The notes beneath the pieces are model-generated. The model was not told the DNA's origin, made no database searches, and saw only the letters and a program-made list of their open reading frames with translations. DNA of 64,000 nucleotides. Origin: Endozoicomonas sp. G2_2. GTDB lineage: Bacteria; Pseudomonadota; Gammaproteobacteria; Nevskiales; Salinisphaeraceae. The translations under genes and the position numbers were made by a program. The stretch lies in the NCBI RefSeq assembly GCF_017744135.1, contig NZ_JAGHQU010000005.1, forward strand, positions 186,001 to 250,000, written 5' to 3'. Below, piece after piece: positions 16,519 through 25,984 of the stretch (the stretch's first letter is position 1; each line of letters opens with the position of its first letter).

Positions 16519-17784
16519 TTAACGCGCGGCCAGTCGCACCTCGATACGGGTGCCTTCGTTTTCCCGGCTGGTCAGGCGCAAAGGCCAGGCATAACGGTCG
16601 GCCACACGCTTGACCAGGTACAGCCCGAGCCCGAGTCCGGCGCCCTGGCCGTTGCGATAGCCGCGTTCGAACGCATGACGCAGCTGTTCACGGCCCATGC
16701 CGTTGCCGTCGTCGGACACGCTGAGTACGCCGTCGGCCAGCGTCACGCGTACCGTATCGCCGCCGTGGCGCAGGGCGTTGCGGAGCAGATTGCCGAACAC
16801 GATCACCACCGCGATACGCGGCGCGGCCACGCGGCAGTCATCCAGAGCGGGCACCTGCAGGTGCTTGTTGCCGAGCAGGGGGCGATAGGCATCGATGACT
16901 TCGCTGACCACGGTGTGTGCGCGGCAATCGGGCTCCACGCCGTCGCTGCTGCGGTCTTCGTCGCGGGCCAGGAACAGCAGCGATTCGATCAGCTCGGCCA
17001 TCTGTCGGGTCGCGCGCTCGATGCGGGTGAGCGGCGCACTGTGGGCGCCGGGCGCTTCCTGCTGCAGGACTTCGAGCGCGCCCTGGATCACGGCCAGCGG
17101 CGTACGCAGCTCGTGGCTGGCGTCTGCGGTGAAGCTGCGCTCGCGCTCGACGAAGCCGTCCAGCCGTTGCATGAAGCGATCGAACGCGCGCGCGATAACG
17201 CCAACTTCGAAGCCGTCGAAACGATCGGCGAGATCGCGCCCGGCCGCCTCCGGCTGAAGACTGGCGACATGGTCGGCCAGCTCGTTAATGGGCTTGAGGC
17301 TGATCCGGGCGATCCAGATGCCCAGCGGCAGCGCCAGCGCCACGACGACGATCGCCGCCACGATCAGCACGGTGCGAAACAGCGACTCGCGTTGTTCGAT
17401 GGCGGTGACGTCGTAGGCCAGAAACGCCCGCTTGCCCTCGATGACGGTGGTCGCGACCCGATAGCTGCGGCCGTTGAAGGTGAGGTCCATGCCGGGGTGG
17501 TGTGCCGGCAGGCTGCGCAGCGGCACCGGCAGGCTGTCGAGCGCGTCCGCCTCGACCACGAAGGCCTTGATCGTGGCGGAGTTCGGCAGCGCGGCCTCGC
17601 CCTCGACGGCGTATTCGGTTTCCAGCTCGTTGACCTCGTGGGCGACGATACCGTCGAGCAGGTCGTCCTCGAGGCGTTCGTTGATCGCGAACAGCGCCAT
17701 CACCATGAGCGTGGCCATCATCGCGACGAACAGGGCCAGCGCCGCCGTCACCCTGAACTGGAGACTGTCGAGCCGGCGTTTCAT
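16519..17784 (-). CDS. Membrane sensor histidine kinase
   Basis: 421 residues. Two transmembrane segments (about 13-33 and 138-158) enclose a periplasmic sensor loop of about 100 residues. HAMP-like residues follow, then the dimerisation domain with the phospho-acceptor H224 in SFTADASHELRTPL. The ATP-binding domain has the N box NLLRNALRHGG, G1 DDGNGMG and G2 GAGLGLGLYLVK. It is the second gene of an operon, 19 bp after its response regulator, and should phosphorylate that protein. The signal is not recognisable from the loop. Confidence 0.92.
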   Translation of the reverse strand: MKRRLDSLQFRVTAALALFVAMMATLMVMALFAINERLEDDLLDGIVAHEVNELETEYAVEGEAALPNSATIKAFVVEADALDSLPVPLRSLPAHHPGMDLTFNGRSYRVATTVIEGKRAFLAYDVTAIEQRESLFRTVLIVAAIVVVALALPLGIWIARISLKPINELADHVASLQPEAAGRDLADRFDGFEVGVIARAFDRFMQRLDGFVERERSFTADASHELRTPLAVIQGALEVLQQEAPGAHSAPLTRIERATRQMAELIESLLFLARDEDRSSDGVEPDCRAHTVVSEVIDAYRPLLGNKHLQVPALDDCRVAAPRIAVVIVFGNLLRNALRHGGDTVRVTLADGVLSVSDDGNGMGREQLRHAFERGYRNGQGAGLGLGLYLVKRVADRYAWPLRLTSRENEGTRIEVRLAAR

Positions 17785-17803
17785 CGCGTCGCGCCGGGGC
17801 GGC

Positions 17804-18484
17804 TCATGCGGCGTCGGGCGCGATCAGTCGGTAGCCCATGGTCGGCACCGTATGCAGCAGCGGCGTATCGAACGGCTTGTCGATGGCGGCACGCAGGGCA
17901 TGGATATGGGTGCGCAGCGCCTCGGAATCCGGCGGATGGTCGCCCCAGATCGCGGCCTCCAGCTCGGCGCGGCGCACCAGACGGGGCGAGGCGCGCATGA
18001 GCACTTCCAGCAGGCGCAGGGCGGTTGGGGTGAGGGTGATGCGCTGCTCGGCGCGCTCGGCCTGCCAGGTATCGAGATCGAGGACCAGGTCCGCCACGCG
18101 CAGTACGTGCTGACTGCGCCGCGGGCCGCGGCTGCCGATGGCGGTCAGCCGCGCGTCGAGCTCGAGCAACGAGAACGGCTTGATCAGATAATCGTCGGCG
18201 CCGGAGGCGAAACCGGCCAGCTTGTCGTCGATGGTGTCGCGCGCGGTCAGCATGAGAATCGGCGTCTGGCAGTCCACCTCCCCGCGCAGCCGTGCACACA
18301 GATCGATCCCGCCGATGCCGGGCAGCATGAGATCGAGCACGATCGCGTCGTACTCGTTGACCACGGCCAGATGCAGTCCGGTCACGCCGTCGGTGGCGCT
18401 GTCCATGATGTGATGGCGCGCCGACAGGAATTCGATGATGTTGGCGGCGAGGTCTTCATTGTCCTCGATCACGAGTATGCGCAT
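17804..18484 (-). CDS. OmpR-family response regulator
   Basis: 226 residues. The receiver domain has the acidic pair in VIEDNED, the phospho-acceptor D51 in AIVLDLMLPG, and the conserved lysine in DYLIKPFS. A winged-helix DNA-binding domain follows (about 130-223), with LTPTALRLLEVLMRASPRLVRR and the trans_reg_C recognition helix near DSEALRTHIHALR. It is the promoter-proximal partner of the histidine kinase. Targets are unknown; the glycosyltransferase and chorismatase genes downstream on the same strand could share its transcript. The 172 bp before the divergent phosphatase gene shows no clear promoter. Confidence 0.92.
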   Translation of the reverse strand: MRILVIEDNEDLAANIIEFLSARHHIMDSATDGVTGLHLAVVNEYDAIVLDLMLPGIGGIDLCARLRGEVDCQTPILMLTARDTIDDKLAGFASGADDYLIKPFSLLELDARLTAIGSRGPRRSQHVLRVADLVLDLDTWQAERAEQRITLTPTALRLLEVLMRASPRLVRRAELEAAIWGDHPPDSEALRTHIHALRAAIDKPFDTPLLHTVPTMGYRLIAPDAA

Positions 18485-18656
18485 GCGATCTCCCGTTGGG
18501 TGCAGGCGCGAGCCGACAGGCCGCAGGGGGCCCCCGGCAGAATAAAACGGGCTGTCATGAGGTTATTTTATCCGCATGTCGCGCGGGCCGGGGCGGCGCG
18601 GGTGTTCTACACTGCGGTTGAAACCATGTCCCCCGCTCGTTGTTCGATAGACACGC

Positions 18657-19478
18657 ATGCCGCCACGCCGTTCCCCTGCCGTCGTATTCACGGATCTCGA
18701 TGCGACCCTGCTCGATCACCACGACTACGACTGGTCGGCCGCCCGTGCGGGCATGGCACAACTGGCGGCACGCGATATTCCGCTCTGCATCATCACCAGC
18801 AAGACGGTGGCCGAGGTCGCCGCGCTGCGCGTCGCACTGGGCAATGGCCATCCCTTCGCGGTCGAAAACGGCGGCGCGGTCGCCGTGCCGCGCGGCTATT
18901 TCGAGGGCGCGGCCTGTGATGCCCACACGCCGGTGGATGTCACCACGCTCGGCGCGCCGCGCGAGGCGTTGACCGCGCTGGCCGCGACGCTGCGCGCGCA
19001 ACACGGGTTTCGCTTCACCGGCTTTGCCGATATGGATGTGGATGACGTCGTGGCGGCCACCGGGCTCGATCGCGAGAGCGCCATGCGGGCACTCGAGCGC
19101 AGCGCCTCAGAGCCGCTGCTATGGCAGGACAGCGACACGGCACGCGAAGACTTCATGCAAGCCGTCGTCGCCGCCGGTTATGCCTGCCGCGAGGGCGGCC
19201 GCTTCGTGCACGTGCTCGGGCATGCCGACAAGGGCGACGCGCTCGCCTGGCTGCGCAGTCGCTACGGCGCGGCGCGCGGCCCGATTCTTGCTATAGCGAT
19301 GGGCGACAGCGGCAACGATGCCGACATGCTCGCCGCTGCCGATATCGGCTACTGGGTGGCGCGACCCGACGGCTGCCATTACGCGGCGGCGGGCGGGTCG
19401 ATCCGGCATGCCGACGGCATCGGCCCGGCCGGCTGGTCGGCCGCGATCGACGATCTGATCGCGCATCACGACATCTGA
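18657..19478 (+). CDS. gpgP: Mannosyl/glucosyl-3-phosphoglycerate phosphatase (HAD family)
   Basis: 273 residues. HAD motif I is FTDLDATLLD with D13 and D15; the late motif AMGDSGNDADML supplies the Mg-binding acids, and the cap region matches the MPGP/YedP subfamily of HAD-IIB phosphatases. Paired with a GT81 synthase 12 bp downstream, it most likely removes phosphate from glucosyl-3-phosphoglycerate to give glucosylglycerate, a compatible solute. The gpgP name rests on this pairing; some relatives prefer mannosyl-3-phosphoglycerate. Order phosphatase-synthase on one strand implies an operon. Confidence 0.8.
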   Translation: MPPRRSPAVVFTDLDATLLDHHDYDWSAARAGMAQLAARDIPLCIITSKTVAEVAALRVALGNGHPFAVENGGAVAVPRGYFEGAACDAHTPVDVTTLGAPREALTALAATLRAQHGFRFTGFADMDVDDVVAATGLDRESAMRALERSASEPLLWQDSDTAREDFMQAVVAAGYACREGGRFVHVLGHADKGDALAWLRSRYGAARGPILAIAMGDSGNDADMLAAADIGYWVARPDGCHYAAAGGSIRHADGIGPAGWSAAIDDLIAHHDI

Positions 19479-19490
19479 CGAGGACAGGAC

Positions 19491-20723
19491 ATGGCGGATT
19501 TTCACCAGAACGGTCTGATCACGACCCTGCACCGACTGGGCGATCGCCCGATCGCCGCACTCGAAGCCGAGCTGCGGGCCTTCGGCCGGCGCCGGCCCAT
19601 GTCGCTGATCCTGCCCTGCCTGTATTCGGAGCTGGAAGGCGATGCGTTGCCGAACATCGTCGAACAGATCGCCAAGGTCGACTATCTCGACGAGATCATC
19701 ATCGGCCTCGATGCCGCGAACGCCGAGCAGTTCGCCCATGCGCACGCCTTCTTCAAGCAGTTGGGCCAGCCGCATCGCCTGCTCTGGAACGACGGTCCGC
19801 GGCTGCAGGCGCTCTACGATCAGCTGGATGCCGAGGGCCTGGCGCCGGAACGCCCGGGCAAGGGCGCGAACGTCTGGAACTGCATGGGCTATTTCCTCGC
19901 CTCGGGCCGGGGGCGCGTTCTGGCCATGCACGACTGCGATATCAAGACCTACGACCGCGATCTGCTCGCGCGCCTGTTCTACCCGATGGTGCACCCGAAC
20001 TTCACCTACAAGTTCGCCAAGGGCTATTACGCGCGTATCGCCGAGGGCAACATCAACGGCCGGGTGGCGCGGTTGTTCGTGACCCCCCTGGTGCGCTCGC
20101 TGATGACCGTGGTCGGCGACATGGACTACCTGCGGTATATGGACAGCTTCCGCTATCCGTTGTCGGGCGAATGCGCGATGACCGCCTCGGTGGCCGAATC
20201 CATCCGCATTCCCAGCGACTGGGGCCTGGAGATCGGCATCCTCGCCGAGGTGCACCGCAACTACACGCCCAACGCCATCTGCCAGGTGGATATTGCCGAC
20301 GCCTACGACCACAAGCACCAGCCGGTCTCCGACCACGAAGCGGATACCGGTCTGGCCAAGATGAGCGCGGATATCGCCAAGGCGCTCTACCGCAAGCTCG
20401 CGACCTATGGGGTGGTGCTCACGCCGGAGACCATCCGCACCATCAAGGCGGTGTATCTGCGCAACGCGCTGGACAGCGTGGAGCGCTTTTATTTCGATGC
20501 CCAGATCAATGGCCTCGCCTACGATCGCCACAAGGAAGAAAAGACCGTCGAGGTGTTCGTCGAGGCGATCATCAAGGCCGGCGAGCAGTACATCGCCAAC
20601 CCCATGGAAGTGCCGTTCATGCCGACATGGAACCGGGTACGCGCTGCGTTTCCCGAATTTCTCGACCGCTTCCACGAGGCGGTGGAAGCCGACCACGCGC
20701 AGGCGGAGTCCGCGCACCGCTGA
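19491..20723 (+). CDS. gpgS: Glucosyl-3-phosphoglycerate synthase (GT81)
   Basis: 410 residues. It is a GT-A fold enzyme: LILPCLYSELEG opens the nucleotide-binding region and the metal site is HDCDIKTYD with D148 and D150. The segments GEAMT-like SGECAMTASVAESIRIPSD and the length agree with GpgS-type GT81 proteins that transfer glucose from NDP-glucose to 3-phosphoglycerate. The product is dephosphorylated by the gene just upstream. Glucosylglycerate accumulates in some bacteria under salt stress with nitrogen limitation. An AGGACAGGAC stretch ahead of the ATG is a good ribosome site. Confidence 0.83.
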   Translation: MADFHQNGLITTLHRLGDRPIAALEAELRAFGRRRPMSLILPCLYSELEGDALPNIVEQIAKVDYLDEIIIGLDAANAEQFAHAHAFFKQLGQPHRLLWNDGPRLQALYDQLDAEGLAPERPGKGANVWNCMGYFLASGRGRVLAMHDCDIKTYDRDLLARLFYPMVHPNFTYKFAKGYYARIAEGNINGRVARLFVTPLVRSLMTVVGDMDYLRYMDSFRYPLSGECAMTASVAESIRIPSDWGLEIGILAEVHRNYTPNAICQVDIADAYDHKHQPVSDHEADTGLAKMSADIAKALYRKLATYGVVLTPETIRTIKAVYLRNALDSVERFYFDAQINGLAYDRHKEEKTVEVFVEAIIKAGEQYIANPMEVPFMPTWNRVRAAFPEFLDRFHEAVEADHAQAESAHR

Positions 20724-20861
20724 CGCGCGCATTTTTTCGCTGGACGGTCGATGGCGGCCGGCCGGTAACGCCGTCAAATCAGGCCGCTGCGCAGCCGTTC
20801 AGCCTGAGCGCGGGCGCGCATGTTATCTAGACGCCCTTCACCTGTTTGCAGGATGACGAAC

Positions 20862-22133
20862 ATGCGCAGTTCGCGTGTCGACGCGTTGGCAGATGCCCGG
20901 GAGATCGAACAGGCGCAATCGGCGCCGGCGCTGATCGGGCTGATCCGGAAACAGCTCGTGCGCGGTTTCGCTTGGCTGCGTTTCGCCAGCGAACTCGAGC
21001 AGGCGTTTCGCGTCGATAACGACCGGGCCGCCCGGATCAACCGCATCGCCTTGCTGGTGATTGCCACGCTCGTGCTGCTGCTCAGCCCGTTGTTCGACAT
21101 GGCCTATTTTGGCGTGCCGGCGTCGGCCGCCTTCTGGTCGCGGCTGCTGCTTGTCGGCGTGCTGGTACCGGTCACACTCGCGGCGCTGGTCTGGTGCCTG
21201 CGCCGCGGCGAGTCGCGGGCCACGGAGTTCGTCATCACCGGGCAGTTCGCGATCGTCACCGTGGGGCTGCTGGCCAATCACGTGATCCTCAACCGCTACA
21301 GCGCCGATTTTCCAATCGAGTTCGTGGGTGTCGGTTTCGTGGCCGTGGTCGCGCTCGGCCGGGTGCGCTCCTGGGTGATTCTGCCGGTGGGTACGGCGCT
21401 GTCGGTACTCACCTGCGTCACCGTGGCCGGGATCGTGAACGCGAGCCCGGCGGATTATTACCACCTGGCCGCGGCCGGCGTGCTCGCCCTGTTCGCGACC
21501 TATCTTCAATACGCGAGCGAGTACGTGTTGCGACGCAGCTGGCTCGACCGCCAGCTGCTGCAGCTGGTCGCGCGTCACGACGGCCTGACCGGGCTGCTCA
21601 ATCGTCACGCGCTGGAGAGCGCGCTGGCCACCGCCCACGCCCATGCCGTGCGCGAACGCAATGACTACAGCCTGGCGATGATCGATATCGACAAGTTCGG
21701 CAGCTACAACAACCGCTACGGACACCCGGCCGGCGATGAGGCGCTGCGCCGGGTCGCCGAGGTGATCGAAACCCATGCGCGGCGACCGCTCGACGTCTGC
21801 GGTCGCTACGGCGGCGAGGAGTTCGTGACCTTCTGGATCGAAGGCCGGCCCAACGAGGCCGAAGAACACGCCGAAGCCCTGCGCGCCGCGGTCGAAGCGG
21901 CCGCGATAACGCACGAGACGTCCGACGTCGCGCCGGTGGTGACGATCAGTATCGGTCTCTGTCACGTCGAGCAACCCCAGAAACGGGATTCGCTGTCTGC
22001 CGTTTTCGCCACGGCCGATGCATTGCTTTACGACGCCAAGGCCGCGGGGCGCAACTGCGTGAAGGTCGGCCTTTTCGACCGCAGCGAAACCCGCGATGAA
22101 GAAACTGAAGAGACTAGGGAGGCGGCCGGTTGA
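20862..22133 (+). CDS. Membrane diguanylate cyclase (GGDEF)
   Basis: About 423 residues. The N-terminal half has around six hydrophobic segments (about 45-215), then a GGDEF domain starting at HDGLTGLLNRHAL. The active-site motif is GGEEF, and an allosteric I-site RPLD sits exactly five residues before it, so the enzyme should make c-di-GMP and be feedback inhibited. The ATG at 20862 is chosen because AGGA lies eight bases upstream; ATGs at 20853 and 20820 are less well placed. It lies between the glucosylglycerate synthase and the phosphorylase but need not be functionally tied to them. Confidence 0.88.
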   Translation: MRSSRVDALADAREIEQAQSAPALIGLIRKQLVRGFAWLRFASELEQAFRVDNDRAARINRIALLVIATLVLLLSPLFDMAYFGVPASAAFWSRLLLVGVLVPVTLAALVWCLRRGESRATEFVITGQFAIVTVGLLANHVILNRYSADFPIEFVGVGFVAVVALGRVRSWVILPVGTALSVLTCVTVAGIVNASPADYYHLAAAGVLALFATYLQYASEYVLRRSWLDRQLLQLVARHDGLTGLLNRHALESALATAHAHAVRERNDYSLAMIDIDKFGSYNNRYGHPAGDEALRRVAEVIETHARRPLDVCGRYGGEEFVTFWIEGRPNEAEEHAEALRAAVEAAAITHETSDVAPVVTISIGLCHVEQPQKRDSLSAVFATADALLYDAKAAGRNCVKVGLFDRSETRDEETEETREAAG

Positions 22134-22227
22134 GGGCGTTTCGTTGAGCGGGCGACTCGCGCGGTGTCGGCGTGCCCGGCCGCCCCGGTGTCGCTGGCAG
22201 CGCACAGCCGCTTTCGAATTCGCGCAC

Positions 22228-23943
22228 TCAATCGCTGATCCAGGCCACCTCATACGGTGCGAGGGTGATCGAGCGTGTTGACCCGCTGATGCCCTGGGCG
22301 GCGACCACGTTGCGGCGTATCCGGGCATCCGGCAGTACGTGGGCGGCGACCTTGACCGGTCGGTCGGTGACGTTGTGCAGGGCCAGCAGCGTCTGCCCGA
22401 AGCCGCGCCGCTGCAGGGCGAACAGCTGCGGGCCGAGATCGACCACCGTCTGCGCGGCTTCGGGGTGCAGCGCCGGCTGGCGCGCGCGCACGGCCAGCAG
22501 ATGCTTGAGACGCGAGAAAACCTGCGCGTGGTGGGTATTGCCGCCGAGATGGTATTCCAGTTCGCCCACATCCCAGCGGCGCCGGTTGATGGTGCGATAG
22601 CGCCCGCTTTCCTCCACCCGGGACAGATCGTTATGGGTGCCCGTGAGACTGTGGAAATACAGCGCCGGAATACCGGCCAGCGCCATCGCGATCGCCTGAC
22701 TGCACACGAAGCGATCCATATGCACCGGCGTGTCGCGCTCGGCGACATCGGCGAGCAGGTCGTAATAGGCGATGTTGAGTTCGTAGGGCTTGTGCGACCC
22801 ATCCGATACCGCGCGGGTGGACACGAAGCCGCCGCGTTCGCGCACGGTCTCGACCAGGCGTTCGATCGCCTCGGCTTCCAGGATCGACTCCACCGCGCGC
22901 AGGCCGATGCCGTCGTGGCTGGCGGTGAAGTTGAGGAAATGACAGCCGGTCGGCAGCGAAGGCAGGTTATGCGCCCAGCCGGTCAGCGTCCGGGCGTCGC
23001 CGCTGAGCAGGGCGTCGGCGACCAGCGGCGGCAGCGCGAACTGGTAGGCCACATGGGCCTCGTCGCCGTCGACAAGATAGGAGATGTTCTCCACATGCGG
23101 CACGTTGGTCTCGGTGATCAGCTGTACGCCCGGCGCGTAGTGGGCGAGCAGGGCGCGCAGGAACTTGATCAGGCGGTGGGTCTGCGGCAGGTGGATACAC
23201 GGCCCGCCGATGTCCTTCCACAGGAATGCCACCGCATCCAGGCGCAGCAGCCGCGCACCGCGCGCGACATATTCGAAGATGATGTCGATGAATTCCGACA
23301 GGACCTTCGGATTGGCAAAATCCAGGTCGATCTGATCCTCGGAGAAAGTGGCCCACAGGTGACGCGTGCCGCGGGCGGTGGCCACCTCGGCGAGCAGCGG
23401 CGTGCTGCGCGGGCGCACCACGGCACGCAGATCGGTGCCGGGCTCCACCTCGATGAAATAGTCGCGCCCGGGGTCGGCGTCGCCGAGATAGTTGGCGAAC
23501 CACTGGCCCTTGCGCGAGGCATGGTTGAGCACGAGATCGAACATCAGCGGGTGGTCGTCGCCGAGCGCGGCCACGTCGTCCCAGTCGCCAAGTTTCGTAT
23601 CCACCGCCCGGTAGTCCATCACCGAAAAGCCGTCGTCCGAACTGTGCGGATAGAAGGGCAGGATATGGATCGCCGCGATCGAATCGGCCAGATGCTTGGC
23701 CATGAACGCCTTGAGCGTGGCCAGCGGCGCCTCGCCGGGGCGCTGGACGATATCGCCATAGGTGATCATCACGTTGAACGACTGGTCGATTACCGTCTCG
23801 GCGGCGACCGGCAGGCCGTGACGGATCGCCGCATCTGCGGCGCCGTCCACGCAGCGCGCGGCATCGTCCGCGCCGTAGAGCGGGTCGAGCCAGTCGATCA
23901 GGGACGCGCGTGGTGCCCGCGTCGGGCTGCTTGCATCAGGCAT
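22228..23943 (-). CDS. GH13 sucrose-phosphorylase-like enzyme, probable glucosylglycerate phosphorylase
   Basis: 571 residues. It is a GH13 subfamily 18-type protein: FNVMITYGDI and HILPFYPHSSDDGFSVMDY at the start of the barrel, nucleophile D236 in RLLRLDAVAFLWK, acid/base E278 in LITETNVPH, and a late TASHDGIGLR block. The subfamily includes sucrose phosphorylase and glucosylglycerate phosphorylase, which split substrate with phosphate to glucose 1-phosphate. Convergent location with gpgP-gpgS makes glucosylglycerate the likely substrate. This would let the cell recover carbon when osmotic stress ends. No signal peptide, so cytoplasmic. Sucrose specificity cannot be excluded from sequence alone. 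Confidence 0.8.
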   Translation of the reverse strand: MPDASSPTRAPRASLIDWLDPLYGADDAARCVDGAADAAIRHGLPVAAETVIDQSFNVMITYGDIVQRPGEAPLATLKAFMAKHLADSIAAIHILPFYPHSSDDGFSVMDYRAVDTKLGDWDDVAALGDDHPLMFDLVLNHASRKGQWFANYLGDADPGRDYFIEVEPGTDLRAVVRPRSTPLLAEVATARGTRHLWATFSEDQIDLDFANPKVLSEFIDIIFEYVARGARLLRLDAVAFLWKDIGGPCIHLPQTHRLIKFLRALLAHYAPGVQLITETNVPHVENISYLVDGDEAHVAYQFALPPLVADALLSGDARTLTGWAHNLPSLPTGCHFLNFTASHDGIGLRAVESILEAEAIERLVETVRERGGFVSTRAVSDGSHKPYELNIAYYDLLADVAERDTPVHMDRFVCSQAIAMALAGIPALYFHSLTGTHNDLSRVEESGRYRTINRRRWDVGELEYHLGGNTHHAQVFSRLKHLLAVRARQPALHPEAAQTVVDLGPQLFALQRRGFGQTLLALHNVTDRPVKVAAHVLPDARIRRNVVAAQGISGSTRSITLAPYEVAWISD

Positions 23944-24041
23944 GCCTAAGCGTCAAACAAGAGTTGTGCCAGCATGCATTATGCCGGCGTCCCACCTATG
24001 ATTGTGCTTCCAGATCCCACGATCGGCAGGAAGGATTGATC

Positions 24042-24443
24042 ATGATCACGGGCGGTTGTCTGTGCGGCGGCGTGCGCTACGCAATCCACGCCGCGGTCGA
24101 CGAGATCCAGCTCTGCCACTGCCGCAGTTGCCGCAAGGCGCAGGGCGGGCCGCTAGCGAGCAACGTCCCGGTTGCCACGCGCGATTTCGAACTCATCGAC
24201 GGCGCCGAGCGGCTGCGTGATTACGAGTCCTCCCCGGGCAAGCACCGGCTGTTCTGCAGCGTTTGTGGTTCGCCGATCATCAGCCGCCACGACGATCGCC
24301 CCGAGGCGGTGCGCGTACGCGCCGGCACGCTCGACGGCGACCCGGGGGCGCGTCCGGTTTCGCAGGCGTATGTCGGCGAGGCCGCGCCCTGGTGGACGGT
24401 GGACGAGGATCTGCCTTGCCATGTCGGCCCGCGGCCGGCGTGA
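24042..24443 (+). CDS. GFA/CENP-V family zinc-binding protein
   Basis: 133 residues. The GFA zinc pattern is present: GGCLCGGVRY, LCHCRSCRKAQG and FCSVCGSPI. Family members bind zinc in two sites; the founding protein was described as a glutathione-dependent formaldehyde-activating enzyme, but many members have no proven activity. The ATG at 24042 follows AGGAAGGA at ideal spacing, so the longer frame from 23910 is rejected. It is divergent from the phosphorylase gene and 36 bp before the DUF945 gene. Confidence 0.87.
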   Translation: MITGGCLCGGVRYAIHAAVDEIQLCHCRSCRKAQGGPLASNVPVATRDFELIDGAERLRDYESSPGKHRLFCSVCGSPIISRHDDRPEAVRVRAGTLDGDPGARPVSQAYVGEAAPWWTVDEDLPCHVGPRPA

Positions 24444-24479
24444 CGCCATGCCATTCTTACGACCGCGAGTACGCTCCAC

Positions 24480-25892
24480 ATGATTCGCAAGACGCTGCTG
24501 CTCGGTCTGCTGGTGCTCGTCGCCCTGGCGGCGGCCGCGCCGGCGCTGGTGGGGTTCTATCTCGAGCGTGAATTCGACGACGTGATCGCGCGCTTCGAGC
24601 GCCCCGGCCTGACCCGGGTGGTGAGTAGCGACTTCGAGCGCGGCTGGTTTTCGTCGCAGGCGCGTCTGCGTCTCGAGCTCGACGACGCCCTCTGCGAGAC
24701 CCGGCCCTGTGCCGGGGTGATGCTCGACACCACGGTGCATCACGGGCCGATCCCGTTTGGTGCGCCGGTCGATCCGGACGCGGGCTTCAGGCCAAGTCTG
24801 GGTGTGGCGATCACGCGGATGGACCCGGCGGCGCTGTGGCCGCGGCTGGTCTTCGACCCGGCGTTGGCGCCGCTGCGGATCGTCACCCGTGTGGGCTTCG
24901 AGGGTAGCGCCCGCTCCACGCTTCGGATCGAGGGCAACAGCGTCGACATCTCGCGTGAGCGCCGCCTTGCGCATGTCGATTCGGCGCCGGTTACGGCCCG
25001 GGCCACCGTGCCGCTCGGCGCCGGTGCGATCGAGGCCGGGGTGGACGCGCCGCAGTTTCGCATCGTCGGCGAAAACGGCGGCCAGTTGGCCTGGCGTGCT
25101 CTCCAGGCCCGTCTTGGCCAGCCGGAGCAGAGCGGCAACGCCACCCGCGCCGGCGGCGTGCTCCGTGCCGAGTCGCTGCGCATCGCAGACGGGCTCGGGC
25201 TTTCTGCGCTGCTGCAGTCGCTGTCCTGGCAGTGGCAGCCGCTGCCGGCTACCCAGGAGCGCGTGAGTGGCCGGCTCGACGGGCGCATCTCGCGCGCGGT
25301 TATCAACAACGGTGAATACGGGCCGCTGATGCTGGGCGCCGAGGTTCGGGATATCGATCCCGACGCCTGGCGTGCGCTGTTCGATCAACTCGGCCTGCTG
25401 CGCGACGTGGAAACCGGCGCGCTCGATCCCGATGCCCGGGCCACGCTCTACGGCGAGACGCTGCCGGCGCTGCTTTCGGGGGCGCCGCGTATCGATATCC
25501 AGCGCCTGGTGCTGACCACGCCGCAGGGCGAGGTGCGGGCAAGCCTGCGTATCGACGCGCCCGAACAGATGCGAGAGGCGCGTCTGCTGGCGGACGTGAT
25601 CTCGCAGTTGGATGTGGATTTCCAGGCCCGGCTGCCCGCAGGGCTGGCGCGCGACCTCACGGTGCAGGTCATGCTCGCCAGCGGGCGTTCGCCCTACGAT
25701 ATCGAGGAAAGCGATATCGACGCCGCACTGGCCGAGCTGGTGGCCGAAAACCTTATCGAGTCGGTCGACGAGGGCGCCGCCTATCGCCTGCGTCTGACGA
25801 TCGAGTCGGGGCGTTTGACCCTCAACGGGCGCAACCAGATCGGCTGGCAGGCGATGGTCGATCAGTTCGAGGCGGCCCGGGAGCGGCTGTAG
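24480..25892 (+). CDS. DUF945 (YdgA-like) envelope protein
   Basis: 470 residues with an N-terminal hydrophobic segment (about 4-27) that serves as signal or anchor. The body matches the DUF945/YdgA pattern: [12 protein letters not shown], then [16 protein letters not shown] and a VHHGPIPFG segment, followed by long beta-rich regions. The family is periplasmic or inner-membrane and of unknown function. Nothing in the neighbourhood (GFA upstream, mnmG 92 bp downstream) gives a role. Confidence 0.8.
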   Translation: MIRKTLLLGLLVLVALAAAAPALVGFYLEREFDDVIARFERPGLTRVVSSDFERGWFSSQARLRLELDDALCETRPCAGVMLDTTVHHGPIPFGAPVDPDAGFRPSLGVAITRMDPAALWPRLVFDPALAPLRIVTRVGFEGSARSTLRIEGNSVDISRERRLAHVDSAPVTARATVPLGAGAIEAGVDAPQFRIVGENGGQLAWRALQARLGQPEQSGNATRAGGVLRAESLRIADGLGLSALLQSLSWQWQPLPATQERVSGRLDGRISRAVINNGEYGPLMLGAEVRDIDPDAWRALFDQLGLLRDVETGALDPDARATLYGETLPALLSGAPRIDIQRLVLTTPQGEVRASLRIDAPEQMREARLLADVISQLDVDFQARLPAGLARDLTVQVMLASGRSPYDIEESDIDAALAELVAENLIESVDEGAAYRLRLTIESGRLTLNGRNQIGWQAMVDQFEAARERL

Positions 25893-25910
25893 TCGAAGCA
25901 TTCGAGCCGT

Positions 25911-25916
25911 TATACT
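25911..25916 (+). promoter_or_regulatory. Predicted -10 element before mnmG
   Basis: TATACT followed by GCGCGG, 69 bases before the mnmG ATG. The -35 region is poor. Confidence 0.4.
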
Positions 25917-25984
25917 GCGCGGTTCAGCAAGCAATACGGTATACCGCGTCACGCCGCGGTATCTCCCGCTCAGCAGGTGCGCAC

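Noticed and set aside
24153-25952. A 599-codon frame antisense to the DUF945 gene
   Set aside because: It is a high-GC shadow frame; the plus-strand frame has a signal peptide and family motifs.
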